64,000 nucleotides of DNA from Diploscapter coronatus (GCA_964036155.1 OZ038423.1:74911249-74975248); one strand, 5' to 3'; positions 1 to 12,527 are shown, counted from the first letter of the stretch. The notes: generated by a model from the sequence alone, not told the origin. Translations and numbers: made by a program.

Positions 1-652
1 TACAAATGATCTGGGGGAAGTTGGGGTTTCGAAAGAAATATTGGTTTTTGGTAAGAATAATTTTATCACTAAAAGTTTCCATTTCTGAGTAAAGAAGGTA
101 CGGTACTTACTCATTTTGTCTTTTTCTAGCAGTAAATTTCAAGAGTGAATTGCGAAAATGGTTTTTTTCGAATGGAATGAATAAGCCCCATGTCAATCAC
201 GAATTCATGGGAAAATTAGTGCAAGCCTTCCAAATGTTCCCTCTTCGACTTTTTCAACGATTCGACTACTTTTTCGGCGATGAGAAAGTGTTGCAAAATT
301 CTTTGTCTATTTGAAATCTTTGGAGATAATGTGAAAAGTGAGATAGAGTTGCAAGAGATGAAGATTCTCTACTCTTAGAAATAGCACTGAATTTCTAGAA
401 GAGAAAAGAAAAGTAACGATCTGTGAGAGTTTACTTGAATTTGAAAGCGCGTTCTATATGAGAGATTTCGAACTTTCGAAACCAACAGAAAGAAGAAAGT
501 TAGCACGTTGAATGACAAACTGTATGACTAAACCGTGAATGAAGTTGCTAAAGTTCATCTCAATTCAATAGTCAGATAGTCAAATGGTACTTGATGACAA
601 CTTTTCAACGTTTTAGTAGACTACCATATTTTGTTGAAAAAGTAAAACTAAC

Positions 653-1379
653 TCTTCACCGAAGGAGATTCGCTACGACCGGAAGCCTCGTCAGAAATCG
701 GGGAGAGATCTGAAGTTACGAAAATCAACATATTAGCGTATTTTTGAAAATTAAAGAGGCGTGGTTTGCATTTTTTGCAAAAGGAATGCGCGGTTTTGCT
801 AAAGGCCAATTTATTCATCAAAACGATGCGCAAACGCGGCGTATTTTATGCGGAAAAAATCGATTTCGCTCGATTCAATTCAATTCAATTCGTCGATGAC
901 GCGATTTTCGCAACATATTTTTGAGATTTTATTGATTTTTGCTGAGTACCGAGAGGTAAATTAGCTTAGTTATTTTACTCGAAATTTGTACGCTTTGAAG
1001 CATATGCTCTTATCCTGTTGATCAATTACAAAATCGATTCTAGATTTACTTTGAAATTTTTATTTGGATTTGTTTCGGATTCTTTTGTCAAGGCTTCGTT
1101 TTTATTTACCCGATTGCACGGTCGGTGATTGCTGGGCTGAGTTGTTTCCGGAAAAGAGGAGTGGGTTTTGCATGAGCGAGTTGTAGATTTGTTGGAATTG
1201 CTGTACCTCAAGATGAGCATATCAAATCTCTCTTGGGGGGATATTTGGAATCATCTGACTACCTGAGCGAAGAGGGGCAGCTGTGGAAAGAGCGAGGGCG
1301 ACGAGGTCGGAACCATGAACGGCGAGAAGGGCGGGAAGACGCCGTTCGAGTTCAGTCGGGGCGGCTTGTCACTGTCCAT
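653..1379 (-). CDS. N-terminal part of an unidentified Pro/Ser/Gln-rich protein (partial)
   Basis: Three exons join in frame on the minus strand: complement(653..709, 1110..1206, 1263..1379). The first holds an ATG at 1379 just after a TTTTCAG acceptor and reads MDSDKPPRLNSNGVFPPF, rich in Pro, Phe and Ser. The second is Gln-rich (VQQFQQIYNSLMQNPLLF) and the third is a Ser/Glu stretch (DLSPISDEASGRSESPS). Phases match (0, then 1) and GC content rises sharply over the exons. The donor after 653 (GTTAGT) suggests that the gene continues past the left edge; reading through instead would stop two codons later. Low-complexity N-termini like this are common in transcription factors, but no DNA-binding domain is in view, so the function is not assigned. 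The exons are fairly secure; the family is unknown. Confidence 0.6.
866..884. repeat. Short TTCAA microsatellite
   Basis: About four tandem TTCAA units next to the left-edge gene, in its last visible intron. Confidence 0.6.
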
Positions 1380-1385
1380 TGTCAC

Positions 1386-4300
1386 TGAAAATTAATACTG
1401 TGAACGACGAAACCGTTTCTGAAAATAATTCGTGCGATAGACTAAAGAGTTTGTCAGGTTTATGCGATTTTAGGGAATTGGCAAAGATGAAGCAAACATT
1501 TCACTAGACGAGTGTCGAAATAGATCAAATATCAGCAGAAGGATTTTTGAAACAAAATAAACTCAGCAGATGTCGCTCTAGAAACTATGAAAACTCCGAG
1601 AAATGCAATAATTACATTACAGTAGGCTTCCAAGCTTGGCAAAAACGATGATGCAACTTTCCTTCGCCACTTCCGGTGTGCCTCTGGAAAGTAGCTGCCT
1701 CTTGGAACTATTCGCTCAAGGGGGCAGAGGACTGCCTGTCTGCGCGCTCTCGATTCGCCTCACTATTTCCCACTCTCTACTTCTCTAACTTCATCATATT
1801 TTCTTTTCAATCTCTCGGAATCTCTCATTTTCATCCGCTATTTCTCACACTATTTTCTTTGACTTTCATTTTCCCCAATATTTTCATTTCGCTTCTTTTG
1901 TTATATGAAAAGCACAAAACAATAGCGAAACTGAGCCTCTGCAGCATGAAGGAATTTTCTAATCGTGTCTGTCATCTAGAGACTGTTGGAATACGACAGA
2001 ATTCAGAGAAAAAGACTGACTCCTACGCAGTCGGTCTTATGGAAGAGTGCAGATAAAATGATAACGCGGATACCTTTTTCTGATTTTCTCTGCTCTCCCA
2101 CTTTCGCACTATCTATATCCACAGAAAGAATGTAAAGTGTAAAAAGTTGAGAAGTTTTCTTGGAGGAAAGTAAAGTTTCACTGAAAACCGCGCTGGGGCT
2201 TTATTTTGATTCAGATTAGAGAAATAGCGAGGACGAGAAGGAGCGCGAAAAGAAAGAAAATAGTGTGAGTATGGAGATTAGAAAAACGACAAGTCAAACT
2301 CACAGCTTGTGGCTGGTGATGTAAACTAAGCAGAGAACTACAAGGGACTATCTCTAGTCATGTAATGAAGAATAGGAAATGAAAACAGACCGGCATGGTT
2401 TTTAAAACTATCATAACTTTGCCCACCTGCAGGAGAAGCTAGCAAAGGCCGCTGAGGCAGGGACATCGTAATTCAAAGAAATCACTCCAGTAAAATCTTG
2501 GTAGTTTCGAGAATGGCACCACGATGTGATTCAATTTGCTTTTCGGCTCTCGACTTGGCCTGAAATTGGACTTTTCATATCGAACATTACCCGAGCCATT
2601 CAATACGTCAAAATGCGCGAATTCTGTCATGGGTGAAATTAAATTTCTCGACTAGGAAGATGGGGTGATGAAATGATTTCAGAAAGCTTGATCTTCATTG
2701 AAAATAGTCATATGATAAAGCATAAGGTTAAAATCGTTTCGAATAAATTTCGTGAACTACAGTAATCATCAAAATAAGGAGGCACTTGTGCTAGTGGGGC
2801 AGAGGAGTTAGTGTCTACATTCGAGTGGACTAACCTAATACTCACTGTCAAAGCAGTTTTCTGATATGCGCAAGTCCCGCCCCTTTCTCTAACTCAACAT
2901 GAGGTCTCTCTATTTCTCTATATCTCTACTTCTCTACCTCTATAATGAACCCTCTCTATTTCCCTCTCACTTTTCATGTCTGCACTCTCTCAGTCTGTCA
3001 GTGCTAGAAGTCAATCACTCATCTCACTCAAAAGAGGGAGGAGTCAGTCGCCTTTCTCATTGGGCAAAGAGAGAATTAACCGAGGGTTAGTTCACTAAAT
3101 GAAAGCTTATTCGTTAATGCACTCGATCTTACGGTAGTTCGTGGATTTTTCTTAGAAACATACGCATAATTTCACGACATTTCGATCAAATTACAGATTT
3201 TCCATGTAAAACCAAGTTGATCTTCGCGGAAATTTATTGATTTTTGGGTTAAAATTTCCTAATTTTCTGATTTCGTTAGCCAGACGAAGTTATTGAGTCA
3301 TAGAAAATGCATTGTGAGTGCAAAAAAGTCAATGCCCAAAATAGTCGTCGGGACTTCATTTTTCCCAAGACATTTGCGATACAATAGAGCCAAACTCATA
3401 TTTGGTAGGGAGAGTTGCCTTTCTGTTTCTAACTGAAATAGCATGGAAATACGAGATAGGAAGAGGAAAATTTAGCATTTGCAGCAACAATTATTAAGAT
3501 GGCGAGTCAAAAATAAGAAACAAAACAGAATTTGGCGTATAATGTGCTTAGGGAATAAAACGATGAAAAATGTACGATTTTCCTCTTATTATCATCAAGC
3601 TTCCACAAAATTTTGAGCATTTTGAAAGAAAAGTATTTTACAAAATGTATCTCTTCACTGATTAGTAAAAATTTAACCTATTTATGTAGGAATTTTCAAG
3701 TAGTAAGGCACATTTGTCGAATGATTATCGGCAAGAGAGGTTATGCAATTCGAATATGTGGGTGTATTTTATGATTATCGAAGTCACACTGACAATAAGC
3801 CTGTCCCCCGAGAGTTACGATCACAAAACGATCAAAACCGGGCTGTAAACTTGTCGAAAACGCTCGCGCACCGAGTCCTTTCCCGTAGTTCGGAAAAATC
3901 TTTGACAACTGTCGCATCGAAAACAGATCACCTTCCCGATCAGAATAGTTTTATTGAATCGGGGAAAAAGCGAGTGACACTACAGATTGGTCCATTAGTA
4001 AAGCGAACTGATTGAAAATAAAGTGCTCAGGAACTGTACTTTGATTAATGTCGTAGTTTTTTTTCCAATGCTCCGTATGATTTGGTCACCAAATTTCGTA
4101 GACATAAATATGATTTGGTCTTTAAAACAATAAAGATCAGCTTTTTCCCTTTGAAATTTTGAACATTTTTCCCAAAACTTCGAAAATTCTCTTTTGTTCA
4201 TAATTTCAATGAAAATTACGGCTTCTTTTTGGAAAGAGGTTTTGAAAAAGAGAAGCTTTCGTTTGCGTTGAGTCAGACTGCAAATTGAAAGAAACAGACC

Positions 4301-7300
4301 TTCTCCAAAAGGGAACAAGAAAGAGGGGCCGCTTTTGAAGGAGCTTCAGATACAGACAAGTGGGTGGCGCAATCGGGGAAGGGGGGAAGCGAAAATTCGA
4401 AGGAGTTTGGGAATGAGAAAGGATTATCCGGATTGAAGTAATGGATACTGTATATCTAAACTAAGTGAAAGAAAAGAAAAATGTTTCAAGTATGATGAGC
4501 CTGGCAATAAGTGAATATGAGAATGGAGATTCGCTACAAATAGTGGGCATTTGCAAAATGGAAGAAGACAAATACTATTTTGAAATGTGCTCCAAAAATG
4601 GAGGATTTGATCGAATGAAAGTGGGAGTAGTTTTAGATCAAGTTATTTTTATCGATAATGAAAAGTTATAAACAAAAAAAGAATGGAGATCAGCTTCAAA
4701 ATTCTCTATAGTCCTAAAGGAAAATTGATTTTCTTGGTAAAATTTGAAAAATTTCGGTCAGAAAAGAGGCAAATATGAAGGTCGTGCTAGAAAAGAATGT
4801 CTTCACCTTGACTCCTTTTCTAATGCAAATGCCTCGGTATGAGAAGCCTTTGCGAGGAATAGGTTTCATACTGTAACTTAGCAAGTTTCCCAACGGCCGC
4901 ATTGTCGAATGTACGAAGCTGCTGAATGCAGAAACTGGAATTAGGTAAAGAAAGAACAGATAGGGATAATGAGAAGGTGAGGGAGAAAGAGGGCGAAAGA
5001 GATACCCCTTTATCGACACCTATCCTCCACAAAATGGGCATTAAGTTTGCCCAGAGAAGTGATGCTCATTTCAAGCCCCCAAGGCAAGTTTCATTGCTGA
5101 AAATGAGAAAAGAAAAGAAATAGTATGAAAAACCAGGAGAGAGGAAAGGAAAAAGAGATAAAACAAGATCTGTCTGCTGTCATTCTATTAGCCATTACCA
5201 GCCAATATGTTATTTATGCCAAATGTTACCATTCCGGATATTCTCACTGCAGAAATGGATATCTCCTATTCAGTGATAAAGTGTGGAATGGCAAAACCGG
5301 CTAGCAAGGAATTTCCTGGAGCTAGTGGGTATTCATCGTTTAGCGTGTGAAATTGAGCGCGGTTGATTTGGAGATAAAATACCTTACGTTGGGTAAGTGT
5401 TAATGAATTCAGGAAATGAGGTGAAAAAGTTGCATCATTGTATTTTCAATTTTTTATTTGAATAGCTAAATCTAAAAAGAAGCTAATGATATTAATTCTG
5501 AATAAATTTCACGCGAAATTTAAAATATACGAAAGAAGTTTGCCAAAATAGCCATTTCTAGTTGGTTGTGAAAGTATAGAAACTATGGCCTTTCTTAAAA
5601 CACTTCACACCAACTTCTGATTACGGTAACCGAACTCGATTTTCCTCATTCTATCTGTCAACAATCTAATAACTTTTGGCAGTAAAACCGCTCTATTGAA
5701 AGATGGGCATCACATAATCATTGACAATGCATTTGATTTGATTTCGATGCCCATAACCAGAACCAATCGGTTCGCGCCAATCCTCGCCAACGCCATTCCC
5801 GCAAATGACGGTTCTGAGGTCTTTCGAACGTCTTTCCTCGAGTGACGCTTTAGTTTTCGAATATCAACCTTATTGTGATGTATCCCAAACAGTTTGAATG
5901 TGCACTTTCATTTGAAAGAGGAATCTCTCACATAAAGCCACGTCTACAATTATTTGAAATCGCGCACCTCATTTAAGAGGCCCTTTTTCTTTTCTTCCCA
6001 TCCTTTCTTTTCTCATTCACTCAACCGAAACGTACCCTCTAAAACCCCAGCCTTGCAATTATCCCAACTCAACCATTTTCTCTGAATGAAATACTGTACT
6101 TCATTGTTTCTCATTTCATGATGGAGAATAGCAGACGGAAATTGGCTGACATGTGATTTTCCTACGACGATATTTATTCAGATGACGTGTAAACGAGGTT
6201 GATATATTACAGTATGCAGAGGAGCGAGAAGTGAAGTTCCCATTAGTGGCGATAATAAGAATCACTTTCTTTGACTCTTTTTATGGAAAACTATTTTCGT
6301 AGTGTTTGCATAAAGAAGTCAGCAATACAACAATGTCAAAGGGAAGTTTGTCAGAAATCTCTCATTCAGCGATGAAGAATAGACGATAAAAAGTGGCAGG
6401 CATAATTTTCGAATTTTAAAATCATGTGAGTTTGCGACACTTTTATGTTGAGAAACTCAAACACAGTCACTTTAATGATAGGTTTCTAAGAAGTTCTAAT
6501 CAAAACGAAAATGCCAACATATTCAATAGATTGATATTTGCAGAATTATGGAAAGATAATAACTAGAGGTGAGTTAATGATAAGAATAGCGTAAATTTTT
6601 CAGTTTTTATAAGCTTTAAATGTTGACTTTTTTCTGCATAGAATTATGTTTCCTAGAGAATCAAATGGGGCGGGGCCAAAAGTGAATTCTTGTAAGAGTT
6701 TCCCACATCAATAAAAGGGATGGCAGTAAAGAGTAAAGAGAGTTCTACATGAATCGCCTCGGTTCACGACCCTGTGTCCCTGTGTCTAACAATTGGACGG
6801 ACAAATCTGGTTGCAAGAAGGCAACGAGGCAACCAAGACAGACATCAACAATCGAAATGCAAATGAGCTAGAGAGTATGAGAATTGGAGAGGGCGAAGAT
6901 AGCGAGAGGGAAATTCCGATGATTCCAACACTCACTTTTTGTAAGTTAAGAAAGTTGGCATTTTTAAGTGGGAGCAAGAGAAAATCAATATGACTGGTCT
7001 TTTAAAAAAGAATTTTTTCATCGGCAATATCGCTTAATTTTTCCTGAATCACAACTTCTATGAAAAGCTTCTAAACCATGCTGTGAAAGAGGAAAGCGAA
7101 AGCACGAGAGAGGTGAAGAGACAGAGTAAGAGCTTTTCATTACAGGCTAAAGCTTAGTGAAAGATGAGGAGCTTGCAATTCGAGAACAATTGTCTACCAT
7201 CCGTCTTCATGGCTCATATTGAGCCCCAATAGACTGCATGATTACTGTTGCATGGATGTGAAGATGTCCGGATGTAAATCCAAATTTTATTAAAAACTCA

Positions 7301-7767
7301 TAGATTATCGATAAAATTTTGTGTTAGATTGGTTTTTACCCAGTTACAGGATCAAGCATAAACTCAATATATTGCTAGAATAATTCAGAGCATTCAATGA
7401 AATCAGAAATATTTCAGAGGTAAGTATGAGTTATCGAGAATTTTGAAACATTTGCAACTATCTTTCAGAGAAAACGCGAGTGCATGCGTGGAATGGAAGT
7501 TTCTCTATTGAAAGGGAAAAGAAATGATAAAGAGGTGGTGGAATATTTGAGAAAAGACTGCCCCCCTTGGAGGAGCGAGCTGCGCGTCTCTATAAGAAAG
7601 TCTCGGAAGCGGTTGAATCATGCACCTGGGAACGGAAAACGGGGAATGGAAATTGTGAAGGGGAAGGGGAAATATGAACAGACACAGGGGAAACTTCAAC
7701 TGTCGATAAAAATTTTAGAATTCTAAAGAAAAGTTAGGACGGAGTATTTCTAAGAGCCGAACAAAGG
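1386..7767. other. Spacer with little coding signal
   Basis: About 6.4 kb upstream of the left-edge gene. It is low in GC, with long purine- or pyrimidine-rich runs and scattered short ORFs that lack exon-like composition. The exception is the ORF at 4492-4671, listed separately. It probably contains the promoter and 5' noncoding parts of the minus-strand gene to its left. No tRNA or known repeat was recognised. Confidence 0.5.
4492..4671 (+). CDS. Small ORF resembling a chromo shadow domain
   Basis: An open frame of 59 codons from ATG 4492 (the frame is open from 4465) to TAA 4669-4671. The segment from SLQIVGICKMEEDKYYFEM to DQVIFIDNEKL follows the spacing of an HP1-type chromo shadow domain: an initial I-x-G strand, a hydrophobic 'YFEM' strand, and a terminal P-Q-V-I-x-(F/I)-x-x-x-x-L helix. 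In the HP1 family this domain mediates dimerisation and binding of PxVxL peptides in the nucleus. No chromodomain was found upstream, so this is either a very small gene, a last exon whose partners I cannot see, or a relic. The family assignment is inference from pattern only. Confidence 0.3.
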   Translation: MMSLAISEYENGDSLQIVGICKMEEDKYYFEMCSKNGGFDRMKVGVVLDQVIFIDNEKL

Positions 7768-7768
7768 A

Positions 7769-7848
7769 CTGCATTTGGAAAAAAAGCCCTTCTACCGGGA
7801 TATGGCCTATATGAGTGGATAGCCCCTTGGTCACTAATCACAAAAATC
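7769..7848 (+). repeat. Left arm of inverted repeat pair
   Basis: About 80 bases from GCATTTGG through CTACCGGGATATGGCC to GGTCACTAATCACAA. They match, in reverse complement, 12290-12367. The two arms bracket the chemoreceptor locus. Either they are the termini of one large element or two small elements of one family inserted in opposite orientation. Confidence 0.75.
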
Positions 7849-7881
7849 GGGATGGCAGGACCCGCCCGCCCCATCAGGAAG

Positions 7882-8040
7882 AGTTGCAAATTTAGACCTG
7901 AATAAAACCCGATCGGGTCTTTCTCTCCCTTCTTTGCTCTTCTTTTGCACTTTATGTTCCCCTATACTATTTCATAATTTTCTGATTATCTCTTATATCA
8001 TGTTCGAGTTTCAATGCTCGATCGGGTCCCAAATTTGCAG
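7882..8040. repeat. Short inverted-repeat element
   Basis: The left arm (TTGCAAATTTAGACC ... CCCGATCGGGT) is answered by a right arm (CGATCGGGTCCCAAATTTGC). It looks like a small non-autonomous element of about 160 bp next to the left arm at 7769-7848. Confidence 0.55.
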
Positions 8041-8266
8041 CCCTGCTTTCCATCACAAAATGTGCTCGGTCTTTGAGTTTTTCTCTCAAATAAAAAATTA
8101 AAATTTAATGGGTATATTGTATACAGATAAAAATAATCACCTGTTTGTAACTGAAATGATCACAAAATATATCCAAATGCGCTTCTAAGAAGGAAAACAT
8201 TGTTGGCTGTAAAGTTTCCCTATACAAAGAAGCCACTGATCTTAAGTTCAAATTTATTGAAATTTA

Positions 8267-8462
8267 GAGATTGGATACCCAGAATCGTGAGAAATCAAAA
8301 CAAGAAGTTGATGTTGTAGCAAAGACACTGGTTCAGAAAGACGACAAAAATCAAATTCAAAGGAATAAAATATACAATATCGCCTTGCTCAATAACAATT
8401 TCAATGATAAAAAATCTGTCTCATTGTTCGTATTTATGTTTGTTCGATTTTACCTTTCATAA
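8267..8462 (+). pseudogene. Orphan last exon of a chemoreceptor paralogue
   Basis: After a TTTAG acceptor an open frame reads RLDTQNREKSKQ ... NQIQRNKIYNIALLNNN and stops at 8460-8462. It closely matches the last exon of the receptor gene just downstream (11685-11828: RLEAQNREKSKT ... NQIQRNKIYNIAIPNND). No upstream receptor exons were found between the left inverted-repeat arm and this exon. The simplest reading is the 3' remnant of a tandem copy whose body was deleted. It could also be the last exon of a gene whose other exons are too diverged to see. Confidence 0.65.
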
Positions 8463-8741
8463 ATAGACAAATCTTGATATCATTTTTAGATAAATTTCGA
8501 ATTAAGATTGTCGAGATAAATCTTATGATAGGTTCTTAGAAAAAAATCACCTGATGTAAATTGAAATTCACAACAAAAAATCTCAATTTTTCCTTGGTAA
8601 CCGAATATTTTTGCTGCTTAATTTCCCAATAAAACTTCGCTATTAGAAACTTCTTATTTGAAAATTGATTCTACTATCAAAACAACGAGTTCGAATTAAA
8701 ATCGCTAAGCTTTCCTCGATTTTATATAATTCGATATAACA

Positions 8742-11700
8742 ATGTATATTTGTCCGAACGAATCTATCAATCCCAATGTGAATAAATATATTCATGAACT
8801 TGGCATAGAGGAACTCTGCGAGAGTATATTCAGCATTTTTCACTTAAAGCATTATAGAAAATTTTCGTACATTAGTGACATATTATATAATAATATCAAT
8901 TTTTAAGTTAATGAATTTAGCAAAATATTAGAAACTAAAATCTTATGCATGAATTTTATACATATAGAATTTTCCTAGGGTTTGTCGAATCCACTACACA
9001 TTATGGTTCATTCTTCACTTTATTGATACATCATCCACTCGGTAAGTAAGACGTTTTGTGTCTGAAAATCTCTTTTAAATTATTACCTATTTTTTAATTA
9101 AATTTAACATATGCATACTTTTAGCAATTTTTCCTCTTCATGATGATGTTGGAATATATGCTGATATTGGGATGTATGCAGATTTCTTTTCAAAACATTT
9201 ATTAGAACTAATCCTATTCATACTTGGAATACGAACGATTGCGATATTAATGAAGAAATTAACAGAATTTTCCACATTCGAAAAACAGTTGCTATCGCTA
9301 TTAATATTGAAATGTGTCCATACGTTAATTAACGTCACTTCTGTGAGTTGATTGCTTCCGACATAACTCTATGTATACTTTAGGAATATTATGAGAGTTA
9401 TGCAATGCTGAAAATTCTGTGTTGTAGGGGGTGCGGGTCAACTCTCTCACTTTTTGAAACCGCTTCAAGTCCCCCCCCCACCTTCATTTTTGGGAAGGCT
9501 CTTCCTTGAAAGAACAAATGAGGGGACTTGGGGCAGCAGTGGAGGGAATTGACTCGTACCCTATTGTAGGTACCATACTGATGCAGTGGTAAACATTTAT
9601 ATATATAAGTCATTGATTTAAATGAATTGGGTTTAAGCTCTATATTTTTGATAATATGTTCATAAATTGAAGGTAGTCAAATCATGCAATATTTTATCTC
9701 ATGTTTTTTGTAATACAGAAAAGTTTGAGCCTGATTCCATTTGATTTAGTAGGATTTTTGACCCCTTTCCTGGTCACGATCCACTCAACAATGACCGAAT
9801 GCAAGACTTTGATTCGGAAACCCTCTTTTACTTGATTTCCTTATTCCACTTTACATAGAAAACACGCTGACTTCCAAAGCGTGTTTATTTCATGTCGAGA
9901 GGAGTGGTAATGAGATGAGTTTGAGATCAAATGAGAAATGAGATTTTTGGGGAATGCTAATTTTGTGAATAAGAAATTCTGTCCGTGCAGCAATTAAAAA
10001 CAAGTATTATTACTTGACTCCTAACTTTATTCTGCTCATTTATTGGTATATTTTATATTGTTTAGATTTATTTACACATGATTCTATCATTGGATTTGAT
10101 GATTGGAAGTGTGATCAAATTTGTATCCTGTGCAATGGCAATTCAACGAGCGAGGGCATTTTCTGAGTATGAGTATAAATTGAGATTTAGGGAGGATTTA
10201 AGCCAAAATAGTCCTGCGACCTAACTTCATAAAATAAAAAAAAATGTTTTTTTTCTTTTTAGCTTGAAATTCTCAAAAAATATTTCGGGGAGAATTTTGA
10301 AGTCATAATTATGATTTCGTTTTGCGATTCCCCTCGTCTATTTTTTGAGTATGACTTAAATTCTTCCTAGATCTGTGTAAATTTCATTAATCTTTAAAAA
10401 ATTATTTTAGCAAACCAAATTATCGAATCACAAGCCTCAACAAATATATATTCGTTGCTTCAACGATAATTATTACGCTTGTTTATCAATTTATGAATGC
10501 AAAAACCTTTTATCACATCATATTTGTTGGCAATGAGCCATATAAGAATCGTAGAAAAGGATTGAATAATGTGAAGCGTGAGGTGCATCAATTAGGTGTA
10601 AAGCTACAGGAGGATGATTATTACAATTTTTGGATGCTCAATGATTTATACGAATCTATGCAAAGCTATGTAAGAAAATCCATATCAGGGGTGTTCAAAA
10701 TTTGAATCTTTAAAATTTCGAAGTCGAAATTGGAATTCCAAAACCTCAGAAGTCAACATTTAGAACATCACTGACCAATATGACTTTTTGAATTATACTT
10801 TCTTCAACCAGGATAAATATAATTCCAAATTCAGTATGAGTATGTTCAACTCACGACAATTGTTATAATAAATGGAATATTGATTCCGATTTTAATCTGG
10901 AGTACCGTTTATCTATTGAAGAAGCTCAAGCGACAGCTTAGCAAAATATCGATGAATCTGAGGAAAAATGAAAATGGTTTGAGTCGACGGCTGATAGCTC
11001 ATGTAAGAAATTTGCATTAAATCTTTCTTATGAACGATGGATATTGTTTCAGACAATCATTGAAGTAATAATGTATAGTGCTGGAATAATTGGGTTACTG
11101 GCTTTGAATATCGACAATCAAAGTTTTCTTTATGTAAGAATGTTCATAAAAGGCAAAATGAGAATCGCAAGGCGATCATGACACGAGACGTGACGAAATA
11201 GTAGCGGAAGGCAATTAATAAAAATAATAAGTAGTAAGTTCATTAATAAAAGTAGTAAACAAAAGATTCAATAGTTTTTGTTTACTACTTACTACTCCGT
11301 TTTCCCACAAATTGCAATCTTTCTATCTTCTCTGCACTCTCTCATTCATAAATCTTTCGCTCATAAAAGTTGCAATTTGTGGGAAAACGGGGGTATCTAT
11401 TAGTTACTACTTTTATTAATTGCCGTAGGGAAATAAGTACTTCCCTGATTTCACACACCCTATTTTGTTCAAGTCTCGCATGATGCCGTAAGGCTTCCAT
11501 ATAGCCCTCCAAAATTAAATGAGCTCTTAAAATGAATTTAGAAATGTATATCTCATATTGCAATATATGGCTCACAAATTCAGTTTTTGACACTATATTT
11601 CCTGACTAGAAGTGCAATTCAGGTAGAACACTGGAATTTAGAATAATTATGTTATTTATCTATACAGTTCCCATTGAATTTTAGCGCCTAGAAGCTCAAA

Positions 11701-11828
11701 ATCGTGAAAAATCGAAGACGAAAAATATCGTGGTGAAGACTTTGGCACGAAAACCAGACAATAATCAAATTCAAAGGAATAAAATCTATAACATCGCGAT
11801 TCCGAATAACGATAATAATATTGTCTGA
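8742..11828 (+). CDS. Nematode seven-pass chemoreceptor, SRE/Sra-superfamily-like
   Basis: Model: join(8742..8874, 8979..9041, 9125..9342, 10066..10172, 10411..10669, 10835..11002, 11053..11133, 11685..11828), 390 residues, all phases consistent. Hydrophobic segments lie in exon 3 (HLLELILFILGIRTIAIL; QLLSLLILKCVHTLINVT), exon 4 (IYLHMILSLDLMIGSVIKFV), exon 5, exon 6 (IVIINGILIPILIWSTVYLL) and exon 7. After the third segment comes AIQRARAFSEYDKPNYRI, which resembles the 'ER..A....YE..P' signature of nematode SRE receptors. Such receptors are expected at the membrane of sensory neurons. Only six clear membrane segments are seen, so an exon may be missing in the last intron, which contains a small transposon. 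The first exon, with an N-glycosylation site NES, and its donor (A|GTGACA) are the least certain parts. Confidence 0.7.
9410..9560. repeat. Dispersed repeat in receptor intron 3
   Basis: A GC-richer island inside the 0.7-kb intron, with inverted ends (GGGTCAACTCTCTCAC / GGAGGGAATTGACTCGTACCC). Its core TTTTTGGGAAGGCTCTTCCT is similar to 58755-58795 (TTTTTGGAAAGGGTCTTCCT), so both look like copies of one dispersed sequence. Confidence 0.45.
11210..11424. mobile_element. Small inverted-repeat transposon (MITE) in last receptor intron
   Basis: Terminal inverted repeats GGCAATTAATAAAA...AGTAGTAA / TTACTACTTTTATTAATTGCC. A second inner palindrome (CCGTTTTCCCACAAATTGCA / TGCAATTTGTGGGAAAACGG) lies at 11300-11390. 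The flanks (GTAGCGGAA and GTAGGGAA) resemble an imperfect 8-bp target duplication. The terminal GGCAATT and the subterminal GTAGTAA motif are also found at the ends of the large foldback element at 45683-51996, which suggests one family. Confidence 0.7.
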
Positions 11829-12139
11829 TAGATGGAACAATTTAACAATATTTATTTTTCTTAATAAACTTACGGATATTTTGGATTTATTATTCTATTT
11901 CGATTTTTATATTCAAATATTTGTTTATTTTAAGTTTCTCTTTAATTTTGTAATGACATTTTTGATTCAAAGAAATACATATTTTGCAGGTGAATTTGTG
12001 TTGATTAATTTTGAGAAAACTATTTTCATAAAAAGTAAAATATCGATACAAAAGTTCATACCCACCATATCACAAATTGAAATGATAACATTCTATTAAG
12101 AACGATTTCACGAATAAACAGAACAACTGTCAAAGGGGG

Positions 12140-12372
12140 TCCGGACAATGGCAAAAGTATCTCAGATCCGAACCAAACTTATATGGTGGATACACCCATG
12201 GGCCCTAATCACAAAAATGGGAGGCCAGGTCCCGCCCCCTAAAGTGGGCGTGGCCACGCATGCAAAAGGAGACGGGGCTTGATTTTCTTATTCTTGTGAT
12301 TAGTGACCAAGGGGTTATCCACTCATATAGGCCATATCCCGGTAGAAGGACTTTTGTCCAAATGCACTCTTA
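12140..12372. mobile_element. Palindromic MITE; contains right arm of the locus-flanking inverted repeat
   Basis: Degenerate self-complementary halves: ATATGGTGGATACACCCATG...CCTAATCACAAAAATG (12181-12219) and its counterpart ending ...TTATCCACTCATATAGGCC (12292-12335). The outer 80 bases pair with 7769-7848. Confidence 0.6.
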
Positions 12373-12527
12373 GTATAGAGACAAAGATTTTGAAATAAAG
12401 ATGAGGATGATTAAATTGACAGAAAATACTTGCTTGATATTTTTGTGTCGATGAAATGGTTAACATTTCTGAATTTTGAATGTACTTTAGTAGCAAGTTC
12501 AACAGTTTATTAACTTGAGTAAAAATT

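Noticed and set aside
3743..4015. 90-codon plus-strand ORF
   Set aside because: Composition is not exon-like and there is no recognisable domain; overlaps another ORF of similar quality on the other strand.
11342..11593. Minus-strand 83-codon ORF in the last receptor intron
   Set aside because: Overlaps the MITE and its flank, with no matching exons on that strand.
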